Source of the DNA: JAGXLC01 sp046545795
GTDB taxonomy: Bacteria; Bacteroidota; Bacteroidia; Bacteroidales; UBA12077
Reading direction: 5' to 3'
NCBI GenBank assembly: GCA_046545795.1
Contig: JBKGZD010000008.1
Coordinates: 1 to 34,316 of the forward strand
DNA: 34,316 nt
Under the pieces are notes generated by a model. It did no database searches, was not told where the DNA came from, and saw only the letters and a program-made list of their open reading frames with translations. Shown here one piece after another: positions 1 through 7,338 of the stretch. Numbering within the stretch: position 1 is the first letter of the stretch; every line of letters starts with the position of its first letter. A program made the translations under genes and the position numbers.

Positions 1-2
1 CC

Positions 3-71
3 AGCAATAATGGTCTCATTGCAAACATGTCCGCCGGAGATAGAAAGATGATACTAGATGCTGGATGGTAG
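3..71 (+). CDS. Possible 3' end of an upstream gene (partial)
   Basis: The frame starting at base 3 is open from the window edge to a TAG at 69-71 and gives a short tail reading NNGLIANMSAGDRKMILDAG. It would end inside the heptamer repeat. A competing frame from base 1 stops at 49-51, right at the repeat border. I cannot recognise the protein or decide between the frames. If real, it is the last gene before the four-helix-bundle gene and may belong to the same operon as the flavoprotein downstream. Confidence 0.25.
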   Translation, partial: SNNGLIANMSAGDRKMILDAGW

Positions 72-147
72 ATATTAGATGGTAGATATTAGATGGTAGA
101 TATTAGATGGTAGATGGTGGATGGTGGATGGTGGATGGCGGATAGAC
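50..147. repeat. Heptamer tandem repeat (GATRNTR), about 14 units
   Basis: Read in steps of seven from base 50, the sequence runs GATACTA, GATGCTG, then GATGGTA and GATATTA alternating three times, GATGGTA, GATGGTG three times, GATGGCG and GATAGAC. The register never slips over 98 bp, so this is a 7-bp minisatellite containing a higher-order 14-bp repeat at 64-105. It lies between a possible upstream gene end and the four-helix-bundle gene. Near-identical neighbouring units suggest recent slippage expansion. Function is unknown. Confidence 0.9.
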
Positions 148-199
148 AAGGCATCTGTATATTCTATAAATAGGTAAATCATTCAAAATTTATTATAAA

Positions 200-220
200 A
201 TCTATAATCTAACATAATCA
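200..220 (+). repeat. ATC-type heptamers abutting the start codon
   Basis: Three seven-base units, ATCTATA, ATCTAAC and ATAATCA, run directly into the ATG at 221, which sits exactly on the next heptad position. No Shine-Dalgarno sequence is present. The units resemble the ATCNAAN heptamers that follow the gene at 600-627, so the gene is bracketed by the same kind of sequence. Confidence 0.55.
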
Positions 221-598
221 ATGAGCTATAAAGAATTAAATATCTGGCAATTAGCAAGAGAAAACGTGAATCAGATACACAAAATGACAATTGAAAATCT
301 ACCGAAATTTGAAATGTATGAAACAGGTGCTCAAATAAGGCGTTCCTCAAAATCTGTGAAGGCCAATATTGTAGAAGGCTATGGAAGAAAAAGTTACAAA
401 CAGGAATTCATCCGTTTCTTAACATTCGCACTTGCATCTAATCACGAAACTATAGATCATTTAGAAACATTGTTTGAGACAAAATCATTAACAGATAAAT
501 TACTATATACTGAGATTCATGACAGAACAGAACACCTTGGGAAAAAATTATCAAATTTCTTAAAAGCAGTAAATAAAGGACACAAAACATATCAATAA
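221..598 (+). CDS. Four-helix-bundle protein (S23/Avd-like family)
   Basis: The 125-residue product matches the small four-helix-bundle family first described from proteins encoded in 23S rRNA intervening sequences. Family hallmarks visible are an N-terminal ELNIWQLAREN segment, the central RRSSKSVKANIVEGYGRKS motif near residues 40-58, and a long amphipathic C-terminal helix. Its length is normal for the family. The fold is related to Avd, the accessory protein of diversity-generating retroelements, but no reverse transcriptase is nearby. The molecular role of free-standing members is not established. The gene lies among heptad-phased repeats between unrelated metabolic genes, which suggests it arrived as a small cassette. 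The start follows from the family N-terminus. Confidence 0.85.
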   Translation: MSYKELNIWQLARENVNQIHKMTIENLPKFEMYETGAQIRRSSKSVKANIVEGYGRKSYKQEFIRFLTFALASNHETIDHLETLFETKSLTDKLLYTEIHDRTEHLGKKLSNFLKAVNKGHKTYQ

Positions 599-599
599 C

Positions 600-627
600 A
601 TCTAAAATCGAATATCGAACATCAAAG
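600..627 (+). repeat. ATCNAAN heptamers after the four-helix-bundle gene
   Basis: Four seven-base units follow the stop codon: ATCTAAA, ATCGAAT, ATCGAAC and ATCAAAG. A further ATCTAAA occurs a few bases later. They share the period and the ATC core of the units before the gene, so the gene has heptad-phased low-complexity DNA on both sides. Confidence 0.65.
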
Positions 628-650
628 TTCTATAATCTAAAAACCAAAAT

Positions 651-2459
651 ATGAGCCTAAAAGATATTTTACGACCATTCACTGCGTGGAATAACCTGGC
701 CAGGGATCCGGTTACAATAAAGGATCCTTTAAATGAACGGCCTGGAGCACCACGTTACAGAGGATTTCATAAAAACGATATAGAAAAGTGCATCGGATGT
801 GGCGCATGTGAAACGATATGCGAAACTGGTGCTATTAAAATGGTTCCTGTGGAAGGAGTTGAAACAAAGGAAGGTGATAGTGGCCTCCGTCCCGAGGTAG
901 ATTACGGAAGATGCTGCTGGTGTGCGTTGTGCGTAGATATATGCTCCACCGGCTCTCTCACCATGTCTAATGAATATACCTGGGTAGATGAAGATCCGGA
1001 AGTATTTACCTTCGTACCCGGAGTTGATAAGAAGCCCTGGGATAACAATGAACTGGGATGGCAACGACCTGAACCCGACTACGAGCTCAATATCAAAGAA
1101 AGGGTGGAGATGCCATTGTTAGATGCTGAAGAAAGAGCTGACTCATTCGTTGAAATCGTCAAAGGATATTCCAAAGAACAAGCTATTAGTGAAGCCGACC
1201 GCTGCATTGACTGTGGCCTGTGCCAGGCAACATGTCCTGCTCACATGGATATACCGGATTACATACGAGCAGTAAGAGAAGATAACCTGGAGGAAGGTTT
1301 CCGGATCATGTATAAAACCAATCCATTACCGGAAGTATGCGGCAGGATTTGTACACACAAATGTGAAGAGGTTTGTGCTATGGGACACCGGGGCGACCCA
1401 ATAGCCATTCGCTGGCTTAAAAGATACATAGCAGATAGTGTTGATAACAAAGATTATCAGAAAACCCTTCAACAGGAAAACCCTGAAAATAAGGACAAAA
1501 AAATTGCTATTGTAGGCGCTGGTCCCACAGGTCTGTCGGCAGCATATTACCTCGCCCTGATAGGGTACAGAGTAAAAATCTTTGAATCTAACCCTAATGC
1601 AGGAGGCATGATGAGGTACGGAATACCGGAATACAGACTTCCTTACGATGCAATGGATGCAGACATCAATTACATCCTTTCCCTGGGGGTTGAAATACAA
1701 TACAATACACAAGTGGGTAAAGATATCAAACTGGATAAATTGAAAGAAGAATATGACAGTGTATTAGTTGCTACCGGATTACATGCCGGAAGGAGTACGA
1801 AAATTCCCGGAACGGACCATAAGCATGTTTACCAGGCTGTGGAGTTGTTGAGAGAATTCAGTAAAGGCAATGAAATACCGGTAGGAAGAAAAATTATTGT
1901 AATTGGTGGCGGAAATGTGGCAATGGATATCACAAGGACGCTTGTCAGACTGCAAAATCAAAAATACGGAGACGTCAATGTCATAACTACTTCCCTGGAA
2001 ACAGAAGATATTATGCCGGCTGACCAGGAAGAGATTGACGAAGCAAAGGAAGAAAATGCTACCATTAAACCCGGCTGGGGACCTCAAAAGATAGAAATAG
2101 AAAACGACCAGATAAAAGGATTGCATGTTCAACGATGTATTTCAGTATTCGACGAGAACGGACGATTTAACCCAAAGTTTGATGAAGACACCACAGACTT
2201 TTTCGAAGGTGACATGGTTGTAGAAGCCATAGGACAAGGCATGGACATCAGCTACCTTTCCGCAGAAATAAGGGAAGGTCTGGATTTTACAGAACGCGGA
2301 CGACTCAAAGTAAACGACTATTTCCAGTCTAAACAGGAATGGTTATTCTTTGGAGGAGACATCATACAGGGACCGGATGTTATCCACGGAGTTGCAAACG
2401 GACACAAAGCAGCTCGTGGTATCGATAAATATCTCAGGGGTGAGCTTCATTATAAATAA
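651..2459 (+). CDS. Iron-sulfur FAD/NAD(P) oxidoreductase, ferredoxin + GltD-like fusion
   Basis: The 602-residue cytoplasmic flavoprotein probably moves electrons between NAD(P)H and ferredoxin or a partner enzyme. The N-terminus has a two-cluster ferredoxin domain: CIGCGACETIC from residue 47, and a second CxxCxxCxxxC beginning at C88. Next comes the GltD/dihydropyrimidine-dehydrogenase type cluster region from C185 (CIDCGLCQATC, then CGRIC, CTHKC). An FAD-binding GAGPTG lies near 288, an NAD(P)-binding GGGNVAMD near 418, and the C-terminal FAD motif GGDIIQGPDVIHGVANG near 565-585. It is longer than GltD (about 470) because of the added ferredoxin module. The next gene, a DHOD-like FMN protein 68 bp downstream, is a likely partner by analogy with PreT/PreA. 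The substrate is unknown; glutamate synthase is unlikely because no large subunit is adjacent. Confidence 0.85.
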   Translation: MSLKDILRPFTAWNNLARDPVTIKDPLNERPGAPRYRGFHKNDIEKCIGCGACETICETGAIKMVPVEGVETKEGDSGLRPEVDYGRCCWCALCVDICSTGSLTMSNEYTWVDEDPEVFTFVPGVDKKPWDNNELGWQRPEPDYELNIKERVEMPLLDAEERADSFVEIVKGYSKEQAISEADRCIDCGLCQATCPAHMDIPDYIRAVREDNLEEGFRIMYKTNPLPEVCGRICTHKCEEVCAMGHRGDPIAIRWLKRYIADSVDNKDYQKTLQQENPENKDKKIAIVGAGPTGLSAAYYLALIGYRVKIFESNPNAGGMMRYGIPEYRLPYDAMDADINYILSLGVEIQYNTQVGKDIKLDKLKEEYDSVLVATGLHAGRSTKIPGTDHKHVYQAVELLREFSKGNEIPVGRKIIVIGGGNVAMDITRTLVRLQNQKYGDVNVITTSLETEDIMPADQEEIDEAKEENATIKPGWGPQKIEIENDQIKGLHVQRCISVFDENGRFNPKFDEDTTDFFEGDMVVEAIGQGMDISYLSAEIREGLDFTERGRLKVNDYFQSKQEWLFFGGDIIQGPDVIHGVANGHKAARGIDKYLRGELHYK

Positions 2460-2527
2460 TTTTTTATTGTGTATAAAGTACTCACCGCTGTAGTAAATTT
2501 TAGATAACAAAATAAAAACAAAACGAT

Positions 2528-3514
2528 ATGGCTGATTTATCAACAACATATATGGGTCTTAACCTCAAAAACCCGATTATTGCAGGCAGTTCGCAAATGA
2601 CGAGCACTCCCGGGAAAATCAAAAAAATTGCAGATGCCGGAGCAGCAGCGGTAGTACTAAAATCTTTATTCGAGGAACAAATAAAGATGGAAGTTGACGC
2701 TCAGAGAGTCAACAATATGTACGGCTCTTTTAACGATGTAGAGAACTATGTATCATTCTATACCCGAAAGCATAACCTTGATGAGTATCTCAATCTTATC
2801 AAAGAAGCCAGGAAAAAAGTTGATATTCCGGTTATTGCCAGCATCAATTGTATCTCTCCTGATGAATGGGTGGAATTCGCACAAAGAATTGAAAAAGTAG
2901 GAGCCGACGGACTGGAACTTAATATGTTCATCATGCCCAATGATCCCACTTTTGAAAGTCAATCTATAGAGAAAATTTATTTTGATGTTGTCCGCAATAT
3001 TGAAAATCATATCCAGATTCCTGTTGCATTAAAACTCAGCTCCTATTTTTCCGCGCTGGCTAATACTTTCATTGAATTATCCAAATCGGATATAGCCGCA
3101 ATGGTGCTTTTCAACCGGTTTTACTCACCCGATGTAGATATCGACAAAGAAGAACTCAAGGTGTCCCATATTTTCAGTAATCCAGAAGATGTTAGCAATA
3201 CGCTCCGATGGATTGGTATGCTTTCAGATAAAGCAGAATGCGACCTTGCCGCTTCAACAGGTGTACAAGATGGCTATGCAGTTGTTAAAAACCTTCTCGT
3301 GGGAGCAAAAGCCACCCAGGTAGTTTCCACCCTTTATAAAAACTCACCTCAATATATTAAAACCATGCTCGAAGACATTGAAAACTGGATGAAGAAGAAA
3401 GGATATGCAACACTGGATGATTTCAGAGGTAAACTAAGCCAGTCAAATATCAAGCAGCCAATGATGTTTGAAAGAGCACAGTTTATGAAATATCATTCGA
3501 ATTATAAGGATTGA
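2528..3514 (+). CDS. Dihydroorotate dehydrogenase-like FMN protein
   Basis: This 328-residue predicted TIM-barrel flavoprotein of the class 1 dihydroorotate dehydrogenase/PreA superfamily is cytoplasmic. The N-terminal TTYMGLNLKNPIIAGSSQMT and the phosphate-binding end (AASTGVQDGYAVVKNLLVGA) fit the fold. Where true class 1 enzymes carry an LSCPN-type motif with the active-site Cys (Ser in class 2), this protein reads LELNMFIMPND, so the base is replaced by Met. It is therefore unlikely to be the pyrimidine-biosynthesis enzyme. It follows the GltD-like flavoprotein by 68 bp and probably acts with it in an anaerobic redox reaction that cannot be specified. Confidence 0.8.
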   Translation: MADLSTTYMGLNLKNPIIAGSSQMTSTPGKIKKIADAGAAAVVLKSLFEEQIKMEVDAQRVNNMYGSFNDVENYVSFYTRKHNLDEYLNLIKEARKKVDIPVIASINCISPDEWVEFAQRIEKVGADGLELNMFIMPNDPTFESQSIEKIYFDVVRNIENHIQIPVALKLSSYFSALANTFIELSKSDIAAMVLFNRFYSPDVDIDKEELKVSHIFSNPEDVSNTLRWIGMLSDKAECDLAASTGVQDGYAVVKNLLVGAKATQVVSTLYKNSPQYIKTMLEDIENWMKKKGYATLDDFRGKLSQSNIKQPMMFERAQFMKYHSNYKD

Positions 3515-3593
3515 TAAAATTTTCATATTCTGCCTGAGATGTCACATTCCTGTGATATCCTGACTGGCTTAAAATCTGTAAAAAAAATGAAAT

Positions 3594-3638
3594 AATGCCT
3601 AAACCTTTTATTACAACTGTAAATAAGGTTTAGGCATT
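3594..3638. terminator. Two-way terminator between DHOD-like and osmC genes
   Basis: A perfect 14-bp inverted repeat, AATGCCTAAACCTT at 3594-3607 and its complement at 3625-3638, encloses a 17-base loop. It lies between two convergent genes, 80 bp after the plus-strand stop and 57 bp after the minus-strand stop. In the minus-strand direction a run of eight T follows about ten bases after the stem; the plus direction has only a short A/T-rich tail. It probably terminates both transcripts. Confidence 0.75.
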
Positions 3639-3694
3639 AAAATATATCAACCCCAATTAAACAAGCATTATTCTTAAATTACCCGGGCTAAAAA

Positions 3695-4153
3695 TTAGTT
3701 GTTCATTGCATCAACCCATTTAAGAGCAGAAATAGAAACCGGTGTTTCATGAGATAAATTATCGCTAACCGGGCAACGGGCTTCTATTTGTTCCACCCAC
3801 TTATTCAAAGTTTCTTCATCTGCATCGGCATCAGCATGGATTTTAACCTCGATGCCTTTGAAGCCGGCTCTTTCTTCGTCAGACTTACCCATGAATTTAG
3901 CCGGGTTCAGGTTTCCACTCATTTCCATGGTCATTCCACGAAGTGTAAAGCCCATTTCTTTAGCCACCAGGTGTCCGACAACTGTCAAACAACCGGATAA
4001 GGCACCCAGTACATATTCTACAGGGTTAGCTCCTTCATCGGTTCCCCCAAGATTTTGAGGTTCGTCAATTGTCATTGTAAAATTACGGGCTTTTACTTCT
4101 GTTTGCGTAGCATTCTTGCTTTCTGCTTTTATTCTAACTTTCATGTCTTTCAT
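3695..4153 (-). CDS. OsmC/Ohr-family peroxiredoxin-like protein
   Basis: With the start chosen here the product has 152 residues, normal for OsmC-family thiol peroxidases, which reduce organic hydroperoxides. The two expected cysteines are present, one in VLGALSGCLTVVGHLVAKEM and one in EARCPVSDNLSHETPVSI. An upstream ATG at 4267 would add 38 residues of non-family, Asn/Lys-rich sequence. The ATG at 4153 is preferred because AAGGAG stands five bases in front of it and family homology begins there. The gene lies 201 bp beyond the end of the PUL and is probably independent. OsmC members differ in substrate, so detoxification is a family-level statement. Confidence 0.85.
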   Translation of the reverse strand: MKDMKVRIKAESKNATQTEVKARNFTMTIDEPQNLGGTDEGANPVEYVLGALSGCLTVVGHLVAKEMGFTLRGMTMEMSGNLNPAKFMGKSDEERAGFKGIEVKIHADADADEETLNKWVEQIEARCPVSDNLSHETPVSISALKWVDAMNN

Positions 4154-4201
4154 AATATACTCCTTTTTATTATTTGTTATTTTATTAACACTGTTATTTA
4201 T

Positions 4202-4233
4202 ATAACACATAATAATTAAAATTGTTGTGTTAT
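4202..4233. promoter_or_regulatory. Inverted repeat upstream of osmC-like gene
   Basis: ATAACACA at 4202-4209 and its complement TGTGTTAT at 4226-4233 form an 8-bp inverted repeat with a 16-base spacer, 49-80 bp ahead of the chosen start. Position and symmetry fit a regulator site or promoter-linked operator. No regulator is identified, and in AT-rich DNA an 8-bp match could be chance. Confidence 0.35.
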
Positions 4234-4261
4234 TATGAAATTTTTTTGGGGAATTTTTTTG

Positions 4262-4345
4262 AACCACCGGTATCTCTGCCGGTGCGACCTTAGCCTTAAA
4301 CGGGAAATCTCGTTCAGCTTATCTCAAAACTACAGGAGAACCGTA
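4262..4345. other. GC-richer segment with two short hairpins
   Basis: Between the SGNH and osmC-like genes lies a stretch richer in G+C than its surroundings. It holds CACCGG...CCGGTG (6-bp stem, 8-base loop, 4265-4284) and GAACC-GTA-GGTTC (5-bp stem). Neither hairpin is followed by a T run on the minus strand, so it is not a classic terminator. It could be a dispersed intergenic repeat or the processed 3' end of the PUL transcript. Confidence 0.35.
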
Positions 4346-4354
4346 GGTTCAGCA

Positions 4355-4873
4355 TTATAGCAAAAGTTGTAAAACAGAGGCCCATAATTTATATCCTGTA
4401 TAATTCAGATGCAAACCGTCTTCTGTACATGATGCAATTAAAGAACCGCTTTGATCACGGAAAAATACATTGAGATGTAAATAATTAATCTGCAAGTTAT
4501 AAGTTAATTGTTGAATTCTGACATTCAACCTGTCAATACAAACATTAGGGCGTTCCTTGTTTTGTCGTGTTGGGAAAAGTGATAAGAGGAAAATATTTTC
4601 ATTTACAATATTGCTGTAAGCTTTAATGAGCTTCACAATTTCTTTTAAATTGCTAATAATCCCTTCATTTTCAACACCTCGTGCCAAATCATTAGTTCCC
4701 AGGCAAATAAAAACCCTTGACGGATTTGAATTAAACCAGTCACGGGATAATTGTTTTACTATTTCCGCGGTACTTGTCCCTGATATTCCCCGGTTAACAA
4801 TACCCTTCCCTGGTAGTAATTCCTCTTCAGGAAAACCGGCTGTTATAGAATCACCAATAAACAATGTACTCAT
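4355..4873 (-). CDS. SGNH/GDSL hydrolase, probable carbohydrate esterase
   Basis: This 172-residue intracellular SGNH hydrolase shows all four blocks: FIGDSITAG with nucleophile S9, the oxyanion Gly in NRGISGTS near 28-34, GTNDLARG with Asn near 59-66, and the catalytic Asp/His in DGLHLN at about 152-157. There is no signal peptide. It is the last gene of the PUL, 25 bp after the GH94 gene. In this setting a role removing O-acyl (for example acetyl) groups from imported sugars is most likely, but lysophospholipase-type activity cannot be excluded from sequence. Confidence 0.8.
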   Translation of the reverse strand: MSTLFIGDSITAGFPEEELLPGKGIVNRGISGTSTAEIVKQLSRDWFNSNPSRVFICLGTNDLARGVENEGIISNLKEIVKLIKAYSNIVNENIFLLSLFPTRQNKERPNVCIDRLNVRIQQLTYNLQINYLHLNVFFRDQSGSLIASCTEDGLHLNYTGYKLWASVLQLLL

Positions 4874-4898
4874 AATAAATGAACTTATCTGTTATTCA

Positions 4899-7316
4899 CT
4901 AATTTTTCCCAAGGATTACTTCAACCTCCAAACCATCACCCTTAAACGTATCAGGATCTATCCATTTCTCAGATTGTTTTACTCCATTGACATGCAAAGA
5001 TTTGACCCCATGGTTAATTTTTTCGGGGTTTCTTATCTCCACATTCAATGTTTTTCCTCGGAATTTTCGTGTAACTTTAACATTATCCCAATCAGCAGGG
5101 ATATGGGGATCAATAGTAATTCCCTTCAAAGAAGTTCTCAACCCAAGAATCCAGTCAAGACCAATACGATACATCCATACGCTTGAACCAGTTAACCATG
5201 AATGTGATGCCTGGCCTTCAGTTTCATGTTCCTTACTTGTGACATATTCCGAATACACGTAAGGTTCAGTATCATATCTATCGGTGGTGACTGTTTCAGA
5301 TGAGTTAAAAGGAATCATTTTGCGGTAAATCCGACAGCCATCTTCTACATTTCCGTTAATAAGAGAAGCCAATACAAACCATGCAGAAGCATGATTAAAA
5401 ACGGCTCCATTTTCCTTTTTCCCAGGTACACATCTGCTAATCAACCCAATGTCATCTTCAACCTCCCGGTAAGCAGGCCAACAGATCTGCATACCCGTTT
5501 TATTCTCCAAATGCTTATAACAACTTGTTATAGCCTTATCTGCTCGTTGTTTAGATGCTACGCCCGAAATAACAGACCAACTTTGGGAATTCAGGAATAA
5601 TTTCCCTTGTTTCTTTTTTGAAGATCCCACAACATCGCCATTATCTCTAAAAGCCCTGACATACCATTCTCCATCCCAGGCTATTTCATTAATTTGCTCA
5701 GAAATATCATTATACGCTCTTCGCCATCGCTCTGAAACCTGTTCATCGTCTTTATAGTCAAGTAGTTCATAAGTTTTCTGCAATACATAACATAAGAACA
5801 TAGCACCCCATATTGTTTCTCCTTTTCCTTTGGGACCTATATGATCCAGGGTATCATTCCAATCACCCTTCCGAATTTTAGGCAGTTTTCTTTCTGTTGT
5901 ATCACTAATGGCAAAATCCAATGCTTTCACCATGTGCTCATACACACTTCCTGATCCTTGATCATAGTAAGGAACATTTTCCTTCAGAATGCTCATATCC
6001 TTTGTCTCATTCAGGTACTCTACAATACCAAAAGGAATCCACAATGGGGTATCAGAATGATGAGTCCGCTCACCATGCCCGGTTAATTTAAAGAAATTAT
6101 GCAAGGTAGAACCATCTTGATATTGATATTTCAATGCTTCCAGGATTCGATTCCGAACTCTTGAAGATTCTGGGATCAGCACACCAAGGATGTCCTGAAA
6201 CTGATCCCGCATTCCTGTGCCAAAAAGGAGACCTCCATGATAATACCCGGCATTTCTTGCCATATCAAAAGTTACCGCAGTCTGGTATTGATTCCAGACA
6301 TTAATCATAGCATTAAAACGATCATCAGGAGTTGAAACGTGAACATGGGATAAATATTCATCCCAATAGCTCTGCACTTCATTAATTTTTTTATTAATGA
6401 ATTTATTTTTCTTATAGTTGTCAATTTGTAAAGTCTTATACCCATCACTCTCTTTATTTGCAATTCCCATAAATACTGAAAATTCAGAATTCTCATCCAC
6501 TTCAGGTGACAATTCACTTTGCAAAGCTACAACAGGGTCGCCTGCTGTGATCTCGGTGTTATTCATATGACCAGTTTCAATCGCCACAGGATTGGCCTCT
6601 GATCTCCATTTTCCAATAAATTTATCGAGGCTGGTATCATATCCTTTAATTGGGAGATTTATGGTGAAATACACATTATAATTCCAGGAGAAATTAGGTT
6701 GCTCCACTGTAGCTGATTTTGTGTTGAGTACCCAATATCTCCGTGTAGCAATCAGGGTTTGATGTTTCTCATCAAAGTGAGTTTCTGTAAAATGTTTGTC
6801 ATTAGGTTGATTAATAATATCATTCAATGCATTTCCCATCATAAGTTCCTGAAAAGCATAAATTTCGAGTTTACGTTTCCTGCCGGATTCATTGTATAAT
6901 TTCACTTTCCAGATTTCACAGTTATTATCACGAGGGACAAAATATGTTAACTCTGCACGGATACCTTTATATTTGGTGACGATTGTAGTATAGCCTTGTC
7001 CAATCCTTCCTTCATAGATTTCGTATTTTTTCTGAATGGTAGGAGCCCAGCTCAATGACCAATAATCATTATCTTCGGCATCTTTCAGGAAAATATACCT
7101 GCCAGGCCGATCCCATGGAAGACAGTTATATCGCATCCTCGAAATCCTGTTGTCGCGTGGACTGGTCAGATATGAAAAGCCTCCTCCTCCATGAGATACC
7201 AACCCTTGATATTGCTCATTCCAAATATAATTAAACCAGGGACGAGGTGTTTTCGGATTTGTAATAATAAATTCTCGATTGTCTTCGCTTAAATATCCGT
7301 ATTTATTGTTAAGCAT
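4899..7316 (-). CDS. GH94 family glycoside phosphorylase
   Basis: The 805-residue cytoplasmic enzyme belongs to the cellobiose/chitobiose phosphorylase family, which uses phosphate to split beta-glycosides into an alpha-sugar-1-phosphate plus a free sugar. The family start KYGYLSEDNREFIITNPKTP is present. The catalytic-acid region reads KGDWNDTLDHIG with D485-D488. Phosphate-site residues expected in the family are visible as MRDQFQDI, H642 in VFNHASAW and T709 in SWLTGSS. The region usually reading SDDxLWL is SDTPLWIP near 418-425, a change close to the sugar-binding site. Length and domain order are normal. Its acceptor and donor sugars are not readable; with NanE and a NagB-like gene in the locus, an N-acetylhexosamine disaccharide is a reasonable guess. 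It lies 22 bp after the GH38-like gene. Confidence 0.88.
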   Translation of the reverse strand: MLNNKYGYLSEDNREFIITNPKTPRPWFNYIWNEQYQGLVSHGGGGFSYLTSPRDNRISRMRYNCLPWDRPGRYIFLKDAEDNDYWSLSWAPTIQKKYEIYEGRIGQGYTTIVTKYKGIRAELTYFVPRDNNCEIWKVKLYNESGRKRKLEIYAFQELMMGNALNDIINQPNDKHFTETHFDEKHQTLIATRRYWVLNTKSATVEQPNFSWNYNVYFTINLPIKGYDTSLDKFIGKWRSEANPVAIETGHMNNTEITAGDPVVALQSELSPEVDENSEFSVFMGIANKESDGYKTLQIDNYKKNKFINKKINEVQSYWDEYLSHVHVSTPDDRFNAMINVWNQYQTAVTFDMARNAGYYHGGLLFGTGMRDQFQDILGVLIPESSRVRNRILEALKYQYQDGSTLHNFFKLTGHGERTHHSDTPLWIPFGIVEYLNETKDMSILKENVPYYDQGSGSVYEHMVKALDFAISDTTERKLPKIRKGDWNDTLDHIGPKGKGETIWGAMFLCYVLQKTYELLDYKDDEQVSERWRRAYNDISEQINEIAWDGEWYVRAFRDNGDVVGSSKKKQGKLFLNSQSWSVISGVASKQRADKAITSCYKHLENKTGMQICWPAYREVEDDIGLISRCVPGKKENGAVFNHASAWFVLASLINGNVEDGCRIYRKMIPFNSSETVTTDRYDTEPYVYSEYVTSKEHETEGQASHSWLTGSSVWMYRIGLDWILGLRTSLKGITIDPHIPADWDNVKVTRKFRGKTLNVEIRNPEKINHGVKSLHVNGVKQSEKWIDPDTFKGDGLEVEVILGKN

Positions 7317-7338
7317 AACTGCTATAATTTTTATCGGT

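Noticed and set aside
50..147. CRISPR array
   Set aside because: Units are 7 bp in direct contact, with no spacers and no cas genes.
221..598. Diversity-generating retroelement, because the protein is Avd-like
   Set aside because: No reverse transcriptase, template repeat or variable repeat is present in the window.
4154..4267. N-terminal extension of the OsmC-like protein
   Set aside because: The added residues lack family similarity, and an AAGGAG site marks the ATG at 4153.
4262..4284. Intrinsic terminator of the PUL operon
   Set aside because: On the minus strand the CACCGG hairpin is followed by an A run, not T.
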